Counted from the first letter of the stretch, positions 9,888 through 20,689 are shown. The stretch is 64,000 bases of DNA from Sorex araneus (GCF_027595985.1 NC_073303.1:365156017-365220016); one strand, 5' to 3'. Translations and numbers: made by a program. The notes: generated by a model from the sequence alone, not told the origin.

Positions 9888-10240
9888 TAACAGAAGTGGA
9901 GAGAAGACACAGAAGCAGAGAGAAGACACTGAAGCAGGGAGAAGACACAGAGGGAGAAGAAGCAGGAGAGAAGACACAGAAGCAGGAGGGAAGACACAGA
10001 AGAAGGGAGAAGACACAGAAGCAGAGCACAGAGCTAAAGAGAATTATTGGAGCCAGAACCAGGGGAAAGGAAGAGCACAAAGCAAATGAGAACCAGAGTC
10101 AGAGTCAGAGTCAGAAGTAAGAGCGAGTGGGGCTCCAGAGACTGAAGCAGAAGGGCTCCGGAGAGAGAGATCGGAAGAAAAGAGATCGGAAGAGACCAGA
10201 GGAGAGACAGAGACAGAGTCAGAGATAGAGAGACAGATAG
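9888..10240 (+). repeat. AG-rich minisatellite (GAGAAGACACAGAAGCAG-type)
   Basis: At least eight imperfect units of an 18-bp type GAGAAGACACAGAAGCAG / GGGAGAAGACACAGA at about 9,899-10,030, then CAGAGT hexamer runs (10,090-10,116) and GAGACAGAGACAGAGTCAG (10,200-10,225). Strand bias is strong (few T). Confidence 0.85.
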
Positions 10241-10310
10241 ACAGAGCACGCAAACAACACATCATCACACATCACCCCTTCCGCTTTCGTGCCTTTATAT
10301 TTTTTACACT

Positions 10311-10476
10311 TTTTATTGTTGCTATTGTTGTTGTTGTTTTAGGGGCTTACACCAATAATACTCAGGAGTTATTTCTGGCTCTGCATTCAGAAATTACTCC
10401 TGGCAGTGCTCGGGGAACATTATGGGATACTGAGGATCAAACCCACGCACCCTACCCACTGTACTATATCTCCAGC
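10311..10476 (-). mobile_element. SINE-A, minus strand
   Basis: T/(TTG)-rich tail on the left, then CTCAGGAGTTATTTCTGGCT, ACTCCTGGCAGTGCTCGGGG and a head ending ..TGTACTATATCTCCAGC. The tRNA-like head is shortened around the B box. Confidence 0.85.
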
Positions 10477-12172
10477 TTCTAGCTAAGAGTTCTGAGTCCT
10501 CCATCATCTATAACCTCTCCTAAGGTAACCCATACTCTATCGGATTTAATAATCTGCTTGCCCTTCCATTCCATACTGATTCATTCTTCATTCTTCCTCT
10601 CTGTTAGGGCTGTGCAACTTCACCATTTTTTATTATTAAAAACGGATGAAATTCTGCACCCTTCCCTGATTCAAATTACAGCTTCTACCACCGATCTGCA
10701 TACCTATAGGCCCCCCCGCCGCCCACACAACATCATTTCCAGTCCAGCTCGTATCCGAGGCTAGAAACCGGCCAGCTTTGAATATCCTAGAGAATGAATC
10801 TAGGTGTTCATTTGCTCGGATGGCTAATTGGGGGACAAATCAGAGAATGCTCCTAATTTAAACACAAAGCTATTTGCCTAAGAAATGCCGACTTGACTGA
10901 AGATTTGAAATGAAATGTCAGATGAGCCGGAGAATGGCACATCCCACATCCACTGTCAAAACAGGCCCCATCCGTGCCCACCGGGAACACGTCTGCTTCC
11001 TTTTAAGGATTGTTTTAAAGACAAAGTGAGGGGTTCCAAAGTTCACCATCTCTCCTCCAGACCCAAAGCTTAAGCCCCGTATATCTGCGTGACCATAAAG
11101 CCTGGGTAATTACTTAAATGTGGCTTATTCACTGTGCACCTCACGGGTGTGTTGTCTGAATACATTTACGGGACTGAAGGAGCGACAGGGACCAGCAGGT
11201 CTAGAGAGAGTTTTGTCTGTGAACGTGGCACATTTGAGCTCAGCAATGGTTTGTGTGAGGACCTGTTGTTTGAGCAGCTTGCTTTGAGGCAGGTATTGAA
11301 CCCTCTCTAGCCCCGAGGCCCTGGCCTGGAGCCCACCCACCTGCTCCCTCGCCCTCTCTCTCCTTCCTCCCCTCCTTTCTGCTCCTTCCCTTTTCAATCC
11401 TGAGCTTGTAACCCTGCCAGAGACTGGTAGATCAACACCTCCCCTGCTCCTCACCCCCTGAAAAAAAAGAAAACCTTATTACTGTAGCTACAATCAGAGC
11501 CAGGAGCGGTTTGAATGCACATATTGATAATCACAGCTGGGACTGCATAAGCAAAATAAAGCCAGCCAACTCAGAGCCCGTGGACAGTCAGAAACCATGG
11601 CAAAGCCATCGATTGCTGCCGTGGCTTCTTCCCCCATAGCAGAACGCGCGGAAGAGCTGCACTCTGGGTAATTTCTAGCAAACAATGTGCTGTAGAACGT
11701 TATTTGTAGGTCCTGAAAATCGAAGTGGGACCCCCAGCTCCCAGTAGAACATGCTTCGTTAGTGTGGAACAAAGGGCCGGCTGCAGGGGGGAGGGGACGG
11801 GGGAACAGTTGGAGGAGCCCGTGCTGAGACCCCATCAGGAGAGCCAGCCTCTTTCTGGGTGCAGCCTGCCATTTTTGAGGTCACAGCAACCAGCCTCCAC
11901 ACTCGTTCAGAGCCAGGCTTCTTCGGAGGAAGCGAGTAGGAGGCAGGGGTGTAAAAGCACCTGTTTGGGGCTCACCGGTATAGGATAGAGCTACGCCTGG
12001 CTTTCCGATGGTCAGGCCCTAGGGGAAATGGGGACGTCCCCAGGCAGGGAAATAGGAGGCGAGTTTGATGAAGAGGCCCCCCTGCACGTCCGGACAGGGT
12101 CAGGAGGAAGCAGGAGGGGAGGGCAGGATCCAGGGTGAGCTCGCCAGAGAGGGCCTGTCCCCGTGTCTAAAA
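10477..12172. other. Unique non-coding DNA with possible conserved elements
   Basis: No gene seen. The stretches at about 10,790-10,960 and 11,490-11,730 are free of repeats and of balanced composition (for example ATGGCTAATTGGGGGACAAA and CACATATTGATAATCACAGC), which is the texture of conserved enhancers. This is an impression that a cross-species alignment would have to confirm. Confidence 0.35.
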
Positions 12173-12184
12173 GGGCTGGAGGAG

Positions 12185-12373
12185 GGGCTGGAGCTATAGT
12201 ACGGCAGGTAGGGCGTTTGCCTTGCACACGGCCAACCCAGTTCAATCCCCATATGGTCCCATATGGTCCCCCAAGCACCGCCAGGAGTAATTCCTGAGTG
12301 CAGAGACAGGGGCAACCCCTGAGCATCCCTGGGTGTGACCCCAAAAGCAAAATAAATAAATAAATAAATAAAT
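12185..12373 (+). mobile_element. SINE-A with 12-bp TSD
   Basis: Plus-strand copy, GGGCTGGAGCTATAGTACGG through CCCCAAAAGCAAAATAAATA. The tail ends in about seven AAAT units. Direct repeats GGGCTGGAGGAG flank it at 12,173-12,184 and 12,374-12,385. The target happened to resemble the SINE start. Internal CCATATGGTCC is duplicated (12,248-12,269). Confidence 0.92.
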
Positions 12374-12385
12374 GGGCTGGAGGAG

Positions 12386-13335
12386 CAAACAGTGGAGGCT
12401 GTCAGGGGGTCCTTTAGCTGTAGGAGGGGACAGTCAGCACCTCCCAGAGCTGTGGCCTCCGCTGGGAGAACTTAGCCACTCCCAGAGCAGCCGGAAGAAG
12501 TGGGCGTGGGGAGGGACCTTGACTCGTCTCTCATCCCGGAACCCCCCAACCTCACTCAGGCAGAGACCAACATGGGCCCGACCCAGAGGGAAGCCGAAGG
12601 ACGAGGAAGCCGCCCACGCAGCTCTCCAGGACGCGTCTCAGGTCCAGCGTCAGTGCGGGAAGGTGGAGAACCTTCTAGAAATGTCCCGCGTGATGGCCCT
12701 GCCCTGGAACCCCCCCCCCCCCGCACTGCCGTGAGCAGTGTTTTTTCCCTGCCCGCCCACCCACAGATAGGGGCTGGCCTGACTCCAGGGGGCTGGACAC
12801 GGGAGAAGCGGGGACTCCTGGGCGCGGAGCACCACGGCACGCTCAGGGGGCTGTGAGTCTCGGCCGTTTCCCACGCGTTTCCCTCCACGTGACGTGCTCC
12901 AAGCCTCTCCTCACTCTGGCCTCGGTCCTGCATGGTGCCGGGGGTCCCCAGGATGCTCGGGACGTGAGGATGAGCAGGCGAGGGAGTGATGCCTGCGCGC
13001 CCCAGACGGTCAGGGAGCAGAGGCAGCCTGAGCCTGAGAGCACAGGCCTGGGGGGCCCGTGCTGAGCAGAACCCGCAGCCTTGCAGAAGGAGGGGCGACT
13101 TGCAGGCACCGTCTGCCCCCTGCTCTCACCTCCGTCACCTCCAGCTCTGAGTGCGCCCCGCTCACCCATCCTGACTCCCTCACGCGCTGCAGAGTGACGG
13201 GTGACTCCGTCTCCTTCCCAGAGTCGCTGCATCTCCATCCCCACCGCATCCCCATCCCCACCGCTGCGTGCCGTGTCCACCACTATCTTCCTGGCTCTTC
13301 TCCAGAGACGCAGCCAGAGGCTTGGACCTGGGGAA
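12386..13335. other. GC-rich non-coding DNA
   Basis: CpG-containing, high-GC stretch with frames of 60-180 codons on both strands that show no recognisable protein. They overlap heavily, as expected in GC-rich DNA where stop codons are scarce. A C13 run lies at about 12,709-12,722. It could be a weak CpG island. Confidence 0.4.
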
Positions 13336-13658
13336 AAGAAAAGATTCTTGGTGGCCGCAGCGATAGCACAGCGGGTAGGGTGTTTGCCTTGCACGCAGCC
13401 GACCTGGGTTCGATTCCCAGCATCCCATATGGTCCCCTAGGCACCGCCAGGAGTAATTCCTGAGTGTAGAGCCAGGAATAACGTGCATCCTGGTGGAGGG
13501 ATGGGTGTTTGATCATTGTGAGATTGTAACCCAAACATGAAAGCTTGTAACTATCTCACGGTGATTCAATAAATTTTAAAAATTAAAAAAAAAAGAGTAA
13601 TGTGCATCGCCAGGTGTGACCCAAAAATCAAAACAAAAAGAAAGAAAAGACTCTTGGT
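13336..13658 (+). mobile_element. SINE-A split by an L1 insertion
   Basis: The head and body are at 13,353-13,489 (CGATAGCACAGCGGGTAGGG, GGTTCGATTCCCAGCATCCC) and the 3' tail resumes at 13,595-13,640 (GCATCGCCAGGTGTGACCCA). The outer direct repeats 13,336-13,352 and 13,641-13,658 (AAAGAAAAGAtTCTTGGT type) belong to the SINE. The two halves were one element before the L1 fragment landed. Confidence 0.9.
13490..13594 (+). mobile_element. Very short 5'-truncated L1 inside a SINE
   Basis: Only about 100 bp of L1 3' end: GGAGGGATGGGTGTTTGATC, AACATGAAAGCTTGTAACTA, CTCACGGTGATTCAATAAAT and an A-rich tail. It is flanked by near-identical 14-bp pieces of the SINE (13,476-13,489 and 13,595-13,608), that is, a TSD made within the host SINE. 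Confidence 0.9.
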
Positions 13659-14140
13659 CTCCACACTCCCACACTCTCCTCCATACATGTGGCTGTGAGG
13701 AACAGAGGCCCTGGAACAGACTCTTAATGCCTAAGGGGGAGGAAGCAGATGGAGGAGGAAGAGGAAGAGAGAGGGAAGAGGAAAAGAAGTCTGCCTCGGT
13801 CCACAGGAGGGTTAAGAAGGCGAGACAAGCACCACAGTCTCTCCAGGACACGGTTAGGAGGTGTCCCCACATTTTACTCTCATTTGTTTTCTTGGTCACA
13901 GCTAAGTTCCATGGTAACCCTGGGCTGTAAGAGAGGCTGCAAAACGGAGTCTCTGCTTTCAGTGGTCTTTCTTGCCAAAATCAGCATTTTTTCTCAAAGA
14001 GGAAGAAAAATAACTTTAGGGAAAATAAACAGACCCAGCTAAGTGTAAATATATATAAAACTTGGTATAGTTTACATTAAAACGTAGATTTAACTCCTGC
14101 TTGAAAAATTGGAAAGATATAGAATACTAGAAGATATTCC
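13659..14140. other. Non-coding DNA, purine-rich in part
   Basis: No gene recognised. The GGAGGAAGAGGAAGAGAGAG run at about 13,750-13,790 is a short purine tract. Confidence 0.4.
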
Positions 14141-14310
14141 CAGGGCCTACAGTGATAGTACAGTGGGTAGGCATTTGCCTTGCACACGGTCGGCCCAGGT
14201 TCGATTCCCAGCATCCCATATGGTCTCCCGAGCATCACCAGGAGTAACTCCTGAGTGCAAAGCCAGGAGTAACCCCTGTGCATTGCTGGGTGTTACGCAA
14301 AAAGCAAAAG
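14141..14310 (+). mobile_element. SINE-A whose tail seeded a microsatellite
   Basis: Plus-strand copy from AGGGCCTACAGTGATAGTAC to TACGCAAAAAGCAAAAGAAG. The A-rich tail runs directly into the GAA/GGA tract. A likely TSD pair is AGAAGATATTCC (14,129-14,140) and AGAAGAATATTCC ending at 14,712, which places the whole tract inside the inserted unit. Confidence 0.88.
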
Positions 14311-14706
14311 AAGAAGAAGAAGAAGAAGAAGAAGAAGAAGAAGAAGAAGAAGAAGAAGAAGAAGAAGAAGAAGAAGAAGAAGAAGAAGGAGGAGGAGGAG
14401 GAGGAGGAGGAGGAGGAGGAGGAGGAGGAGGAGGAGGAGGAGGAAGAGGAAGAGGAGGAGGAGGAGAGGAGGAGAAGGAGGAGGAGGAAGAGGAGAAAGA
14501 GGAAGAGGAGAAGGAGGGGGAAGGAGGAGGAGGAGAAGGAGAAGGAGAAGGGGAAGGAGGAGAAGGAGAAGGAGAAGGGGAAGGAGGAGGAGGGAGGAGG
14601 AGGAGGAGGAGGAGGAGAAGGAGAAGGAGAAGGAGAAGGAGAAGGAGAAGGAGAAGGAGGAGGAGAAGGAGAAGGAGAAGGAGGAAGAGAAGGAGAAGAA
14701 GAAGAA
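14308..14706 (+). repeat. Long (GAA)n then (GGA)n / (GGAGAA)n polypurine tract
   Basis: About 80 bp of AAG/GAA units, then about 60 bp of GGA units, then mixed GGAGAA and GGAGGA units to about 14,700. Practically no pyrimidine on the plus strand for about 395 bp. All long open frames here are low-complexity (poly-Lys, Glu, Gly, Arg) and not genes. Mirror-repeat polypurine sequence can adopt triplex (H-DNA). Confidence 0.97.
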
Positions 14707-15919
14707 TATTCCTACAAGATAAAACTCAGCTGGGCTTCCTAGGAGCCGAGCTCCTTCCAGGGGGCAAGTTTTCACCAGCTCCCACCTTCCACTAAGTGGA
14801 ATTTGTACTGAGTCTCTCTGGGGGGTGGGGGGGGGGGTGGACAGTGTATAAGAAAGTAACAGTGTGGATTGATCCAGCTCCAAGAGGCGGGTCTCTCTCT
14901 AGCCAGGGGTTCTTCTGCACACCTCACCTCACCACCCTGGTCAGTGCCGTGAGAGCAAGAGTGCCTGCCAGTACCGCTAAACCACAGGGCTCACTCACTC
15001 ATCCCCGAGTACGTGTCACAGACCCAGAGAGACAAAGAGGGAGACACAGCCTTGATTTTCAAATGCCCCCCACCTCGTTATTCTTAGTATTAGTATTTTT
15101 ACTTTTGGAATCATTTGCTTTTTTTTCCCTATTGGACCTTCAATCTACTGTTTTCTTAATTAAATCAATCCCTATATTAATATGTGCCTGTTAGTCCTCT
15201 GCTGTGAGCTCAAAATAGGAGTTCTTAGGGAGGCATTTTATAAAGTTCAAGACCCGGCACCTGCTGGCACCTGGAGAACAAATAAACACAATAGAAACAA
15301 TCAATCCTGAAAGGTTTCGCTGTAGGGACTTTGGGGGGATTTCTCCGACCCACCGTCCTTCTCACCTCAGATGTCTGTTACCAGCGTGGAGGGCAGTGTG
15401 CTCTTGTAGGAACGGAAAAGCCACATGTCCCCTGAGTGGAGCCTCTTTCTTTTCTGAAAGACGGTTGGTTAGCAGCCCCCAAACAGAAGCAGCCGCTGCC
15501 TTGGCTGTTCCTTTGTTTTCCGCTGAGGGTTGATTCCTCATCACTGGGTTTGGGAAGATCAGAGCCGGCCAGTTCTGGGGACCATCACATGACGAGCATT
15601 TGGGACCCACAACTTGACCTTGGACTTTGACTCTTTCATCAGATTCTACTCCCAGTCCCTAAGGAAGCATGCAGCAAATGGAGCGCTGTGAGGGATGGCG
15701 TGAGACCAGATTGTTTTGATCCCTTTGGCACAGACTTGGCGAGACGGAAAGTGGCAGCTTCCCAGTCCCCCCCACCCCCCACCCCCCCGTGCTCTGAGAT
15801 TCCCCTGGGCTCCCCGCTGCCCAGTCTCTCTTTCCAGGTCACACACACCTGACTTCAAACCCAAGCTTCAGAGCGTGAACCCTGAGAGACTTTGGAGGTA
15901 AAAAGAGTGCAGCTGGCTC
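14707..15919. other. Unique non-coding DNA
   Basis: No gene seen. It contains G-rich runs at 14,820-14,838 and C-rich runs at 15,770-15,787. Confidence 0.4.
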
Positions 15920-16078
15920 TTTCTGTTTGGGGGTGACACCTGGCTGTGCTCAGGGATTACTCCTGGCTCTGTGCTCAGGGATCACTCCGGGTGGTGCTCA
16001 GAGAACCATTTGTGGTGCCCGGGATCCAACTGGGGATTGTAAGGCAAATGCCTTTACCCCTAAGCTCTCTCTCACCCC
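15920..16078 (-). mobile_element. SINE-A, diverged, minus strand
   Basis: TTTGGGGGTGACACCTGGCT tail side, GGGATTACTCCTGGCTCTGT, then a damaged head (..AAGGCAAATGCCTTTACCCC..CTCTCACCCC). Confidence 0.8.
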
Positions 16079-16184
16079 TCTCTCAGCTTCTTTTGGAAAT
16101 GGTAATTATGGTCTTGACACAGAAGGAGCTGAAGTGTGGAGCTGAAGTATGGAGCACCAGGTCACTTTAAGTCTCTCTCCGAGA

Positions 16185-16366
16185 AGAAGAAGGATTGTGC
16201 CCGCCACAGAGGCAAGAAGTGGGATGGGGTGGGGGTGTTGGGTGGGACACTGGAAACACTGGTGGTGGAGAATGGGCACTGGTGGAGGGATGGGTGCTGA
16301 AGCACTGTGTCACTGAAATGTAATAATGCAAGTTTGTAATTATACCTCATGGTGATTCAATAAAAC
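16185..16366 (+). mobile_element. L1 3' end, 5'-truncated, plus strand
   Basis: Contains the polypurine stretch GGGATGGGGTGGGGGTGTTG, GGGCACTGGTGGAGGGATGG and the end CATGGTGATTCAATAAAACT. About 180 bp remain. It abuts another L1 3' end in opposite orientation at 16,378. Confidence 0.85.
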
Positions 16367-16377
16367 TTATTTTTTTT

Positions 16378-16670
16378 TAAATTTTATTGAATCACCGTGA
16401 GATAGTTACAAGCTTTCATGTTTGGGTTACAATCACACAATGATCAAACACCCATCCCTCCACCAGTGCACATTCCCCACCATCAATATCCCCAGTAGAC
16501 CCCCCCTTTCCCGCCCTCCCCCTGCCTCCATGGCAGATAATATTCCCCATATTCTCTCTCTACTTTTGGGCACTATAGAAAAAATCTCTCTCTCTCTTTC
16601 TCTCTCTCTCTCTCCTCTCTCCTCTCTCCTCTCTCCTCTCTCTGTCTCTGTCTCTTTCTCTCTGCCTCCC
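16378..16670 (-). mobile_element. L1 3' end, minus strand, with CT tract
   Basis: Begins with the complement of the L1 terminus (TTTTATTGAATCACCGTGAG) followed by ACAAGCTTTCATGTTTGGGT, CCCATCCCTCCACCAGTGCA and the C-rich complement of the polypurine stretch. The CT-rich run at 16,582-16,668 sits where other copies have their GA tract. The 5' limit is unclear, so the element may extend further right. Confidence 0.85.
16582..16668. repeat. (CT)n / (CTCTC)n microsatellite
   Basis: TCTCTCTCTCTCTCCTCTCT-type units, derived from the L1 3' UTR purine tract on the opposite strand. Confidence 0.9.
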
Positions 16671-17263
16671 TCCTATCCACCCACCCATCCCCTCTCTGAG
16701 CACATGCTCTCTGGACTCTCCCTTCTGTCCCTGAACCAGGATCAGGTAAGTCAGCACACCCAGACATGGGGCCGAGCATGGGTGAAGGGGGGTCAGTGTT
16801 GGGGGGCGCAGTGTCAGACAGGGACAGACCACAGGCAGGCTCAGATGCCCAAGATAGCTCGGGTACAGGCAGAGCTCAGATGCCCAAGTAGTGACAAGGT
16901 ACTGAGCACAGGAGTCTCATCCATGGGCATGTGGCCATGGCTGGAGACTGAGGGAAGTGTCCATGCAATGCAGACACAGGACCCGGACATTGACCATGGG
17001 AGGGGACGTAGACTGCACGGGACCAGACAGGGAAATCATTCATGGGACCAGGCAGCATCATAGACAGGACCTGCTAAAAATTCATGATTAAAAATGAGGT
17101 CTGGACATCTGGGGAGGAACCTGGACCCATCTACCTTTTCTCTACAATAAACTAACTTTCAACCTCCCAAGTTTTGTTTGTAACTCTTTTATACAATTCT
17201 CAAGAACCACCGGCACAGGAAAATCTGCTTTTGTGCTGACAGTAACCACTTAAGATTGTTTAT
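16671..17263. other. Non-coding DNA with a short direct repeat
   Basis: The phrase CAGATGCCCAAG, with AGGCAG(A)GCTCAG before it, occurs twice about 35 bp apart (16,832-16,855 and 16,868-16,889). The stretch near 17,130-17,170 (CTCTACAATAAACT..) looks like a polyadenylation region of an LTR, but nothing else supports this. Confidence 0.35.
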
Positions 17264-17440
17264 AAGAATCGTTCATTCTGGGGCTGGATCTATAGCACAG
17301 TGGGGAGGGCATTTGCCTTGCACGTGGCCGACCCAGGTTCGATTCCCAGCATCCCATATGGTCCCCTGAGCACCGCCAGGGGTGATTCCTGAGTGCAGAG
17401 CCAGGAGTAACCCCTGTGCATTGCCGGGTGTGATCCAAAA

Positions 17441-17471
<31 letters not shown>

Positions 17472-17484
17472 GAATCGTTCATTC
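17264..17484 (+). mobile_element. SINE-A, well preserved, with 15-bp TSD
   Basis: SINE body 17,279-17,469, GGGGCTGGATCTATAGCACA to GTGATCCAAAAAGCAAAAAA, with an A-rich tail of about 28 bases. Perfect direct repeats AAGAATCGTTCATTC lie at 17,264-17,278 and 17,470-17,484. Close to the apparent consensus and with a long uninterrupted A tail, hence young. Confidence 0.96.
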
Positions 17485-17685
17485 ATTCAACATACCCCTG
17501 TGAGCTCTTGCAATAGAAACACAGGTTCAGAACTTCCACTTGCATGCAGGCACAGGTTCAAACTGCCCTACTTGGGTACAGTTCATACAATAGTTGTGTG
17601 AAAGGGTTAAACACAGAGCCCAGAATGTGGTAAGTGCATTGTTAGAACAAAGGCAGAAGTGTCTACTCTGTACCAAGAGGCTCAG

Positions 17686-17718
17686 CCCCCCCCCCGCCGG
17701 CCCCCCCCCCCCCGGGGT
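17686..17718. repeat. C-rich homopolymer run
   Basis: C10 and C15 runs separated by GCCGG, followed by GGGG. Confidence 0.9.
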
Positions 17719-19867
17719 CCAGGGAAGGCGCGAGAGAGGAAGCTCTTCTCCTAAACCGCCCTTGGCGCCTTGGAGCCTTCTTCCTCCTGCACAGTGCAAG
17801 CCAACTTCCCTCCTCCTTCAGTGCTCAGGGACCTTAAATCCCACAACAGGAAGGCAGGTTTGCCCTGTTGCAGCTTCTGCATCGCATTTGGGGCATCTGC
17901 TTGCTAAAGTGGGTCAGAAACTATTGAAAATGGAAAAATACCCAGAGCTATGCCCCTGACAGACTCTGGAGCAGGCTGCCTCCCCCTCGCGTGCTGCTGG
18001 GTGCAGGGGAGAGCGGGAGGGGAACTGCTGTGGGTTTTAAACACCTCCTTTCTGCCAGGCAAAGAGGAGCGACTGTGAATAAACACCGTGTGCCTTGAAT
18101 AGCAATGAAGATGAACCCCTTTTGGCCCGAGGTGCCATATCATTCCAGCCAAGGATTTCCAGGAAAATCAAACCTGCTGGGCAGACTTCCTTGGAAAAGA
18201 AGGGAGGCAAGAGGAAGTGGGCAGAGGCTTCAGTCACTAATGGGCAATAATCAAGGTCAGCCGCAAGCCCAGGGGGGTCAAGTGTATCTTTTTATATTTA
18301 TAGCCGGAACAGCAGGGGACGAGCCAATAGCAATTGCTCCCGTGGCTTCTGGGGCAGTTCAGCTCTCCTGGCAGGAGGGAAGAGGGTCCAGAAAATGAAA
18401 AGGACCAGCACAAGTGACTTTACAAAAGGGTCACCAGCAGACACTCATCCCCTCAATCCCCCACAGCCCTGGATGACTCTCCGCCTTGCTTTTTGGGGGG
18501 CTTGACTTGAAATTAAATGTTTTCTTTAATATATTAGTTTGTGAGGGCTTCATTGATTATCATAAGATAAATGATGTCACTTTGAAAAACATTTTCTCTC
18601 TTTCATCATCTTAAATAAAGGGGATGATACATCAAACGGCAAAAACTCTCCTTAGGTTTGGATTCTTTCTGGGTCCATATATTTTGCAAAATAGATTTTT
18701 TTCAATGCAACGGCACAAGAGACCCAGAATGGGAAAGAAAATGTAAGGGTTCCCTCTGCGATCCTTGCCAATTTCCTTGAGGCTGAAAATCCATCTTGCC
18801 TGGCCCGATGTAGGCTAATTGCCAAATTGGGCTGCTGTCTCCTCCTTCCCCTACTTATTTAGCTTCCTGGACGGCCTCCGACCACGCTTAACTGGGGCCA
18901 GAAAGGCCTGTCTGTTTTTTCACCCTGGGCCAAATTAGAGAGGGATGGGGAGAGAGATCCCAGGGCTCTCGCATCTAATACTGCCCCCAAATCCGCCCCC
19001 TTCTCTGGCGTCAGGCACACTGGACAGGGCTCTCCCCCCGGGGACCAATTTGCAACATGGCTCAGATCCCTTGTCTATCCCCTGATCGCCACCAGAGCCC
19101 CAGTGAGGACCAAGGTCAACCTCAGCCGACAGGATGGAAGGGGTGAACATTTCCTAAACTGACTTCCGAGAGAGATGAAGAGGAGGTGGTGTGGAAGGGC
19201 TCCTGTGGGGATGCTCTCCGAGGCCCGGAGGGACCAAGAGCTCTGCTCCCCGCAGCTCGCTGTCTGTGGCACTCAGACCCATGAGGCGGCTATGGGTGGC
19301 GGGGGAGTTAGTGTCCTGGATTTGGAAACCGGGGTGCGAGGCCAGGTCCAACCCACACGGCGTCTATTCTGCTCTGCAAAGCGGGTGGTGCTGGCTCCCA
19401 CTCCTGACTGAGCCCCACAGGAGACCATTCAGAGGGTTCAGTGAGCTGCAATCGGCTGCCAGTGCAGGGGGCCAGGAAAAGTGCCCCCCAAGGAGCTTGT
19501 TCCAAAGCTGGTTTTCAGACCTGCGATGAAGGTGCAGGCAAGTGTACAATGGAAGTCAGGGAAGCTTCTGGATCATACAGAAGCTTCTGGATCATCCGCT
19601 CCGCAGGCCTGTGCCCAGGGCCTTGTGCTGGCTTCCGCCATCTCCCCTGAACAGCTTCTTTCCCTCACACACCCTCAGCTCTGTCTCCCTGAGGCTTCCT
19701 GGGGTCCACCTCGCAGCCCTCTGCCTCCAGAACCTCCCATGTCACCCGTCTGTTGGCCCCTCCCACGGGGATCGGGCTAAATTGCAGCTCAGCGCTGGGA
19801 GCAAGAGGAAGCGTGGATGCTCCCCTCTGCATTTTCACCTTGTGTCTGCAGTAGGGTTGGGAACGCC

Positions 19868-19884
19868 GGGGGGGGGGGGGGGGG
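19868..19884. repeat. G17 homopolymer
   Basis: Uninterrupted run of 17 G followed by CGGGAGG. Length in the assembly is uncertain for such runs. Confidence 0.9.
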
Positions 19885-20119
19885 CGGGAGGCGGCAGGGG
19901 CAGGGCCTGACTCATCTTTGCACCCCTTGGGAGACAGCAGGGTTCTAGGTGCCGGGTGGGGATGGGGAAATCATTCCTTCTCCGGAACTCTGTTCAGATC
20001 CCCAGAACAAAAAAGAGCAAAAAGCACTTTACAGGTTGATCTGATGGAGCGGGCGCGTATGCTCGGATCGCAGCCTGGCAAAGAATGACGTGCCTCCATT
20101 TACCTGTTCTCCCTCCAGG

Positions 20120-20270
20120 TCCTGATCCAGGGAAGGTTCGGATGCTAATTTACTTCAATCCTCCCACTAACTTCAGTCGGTAAGGATTTTTTATCTTCAT
20201 TTCTACAACCACGATTCAGAGAGGCGGAACAGTGAGGCGAGCAGGAGCGTGCTTGGAAACGGTGGTACTG
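20120..20270 (-). mobile_element. MIR-like element, minus strand
   Basis: ACTTCAATCCTCCCACTAAC..TATCTTCATTTCTACAACCA..GATTCAGAGAGGCGGAACAG follows the order of the MIR antisense core (usual: TTAATCCTCACAACAACCCT, CCCATTTTACAGATGAGGAA, CAGAGAGGTTAAGTA). Strongly diverged. Confidence 0.6.
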
Positions 20271-20689
20271 GAATTCTGAGGACGCGCCACTGTTCCCACA
20301 GCTGATGGCTGACGCTACGGGGTTGGCATGTGGCAGAACGGGACAGTGTTCAAAACGGGATTCAGTCTCCTACCAAATCCCTCCAGATTGGTGGGGAGAT
20401 CTAATAAGCGCCTCCTAATGGGGGTGGGGACTGGCCACCATCTCCAACAGAGCATAGAAGGGCGCACGTCTTGGGAATTAGGGAATTTGCCAAGGTCCCA
20501 CCTGGGGTATGTAGAGACACACTCTGTGCGGAACCTGGAGCTTGAATCTCAGAAAAGCATGGTGGATGCCCAATGAAAGAAAGGTAGCCAGGTACAGGGA
20601 TAAGCAGACAGATCCACGGAAACGCAAGACAGAAAGTCCAGAGCAAGTTCAGAAGTACAAATAATTGACTCTGTAATAAAGGCAACTTT
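20271..20689. other. Unique non-coding DNA
   Basis: No gene or repeat recognised. Confidence 0.4.

Larger units (their letters stand above)
17485..20119. other. Unique GC-richer DNA; possible conserved non-coding elements
   Basis: No gene seen. Frames up to about 120 codons on both strands match no family I know. Repeat-free pieces such as 18,060-18,200 and 18,530-18,860 (for example TGTAGGCTAATTGCCAAATT) have the look of conserved enhancers. Homopolymer runs interrupt the region: C-rich 17,686-17,718 and G17 at 19,868-19,884. Confidence 0.35.

Noticed and set aside
12372-13488. Many overlapping frames of 70-180 codons
   Set aside because: High GC lowers stop frequency; frames overlap on both strands, run into SINE sequence and show no domain or splice context.
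14109-14883. Long open frames rich in Lys/Glu/Gly/Arg or Leu/Ser on both strands
   Set aside because: They read through a GAA/GGA microsatellite; absence of stops follows from the repeat, not from coding selection.
17120-17175. LTR U5-like CTACAATAAACT region
   Set aside because: A single polyadenylation-like phrase without LTR ends, TATA box or duplication.
17279-17350. tRNA gene suggested by A-box and B-box-like sequence
   Set aside because: It is the head of SINE-A, followed by SINE body, A tail and a TSD; no cloverleaf with acceptor stem is maintained.
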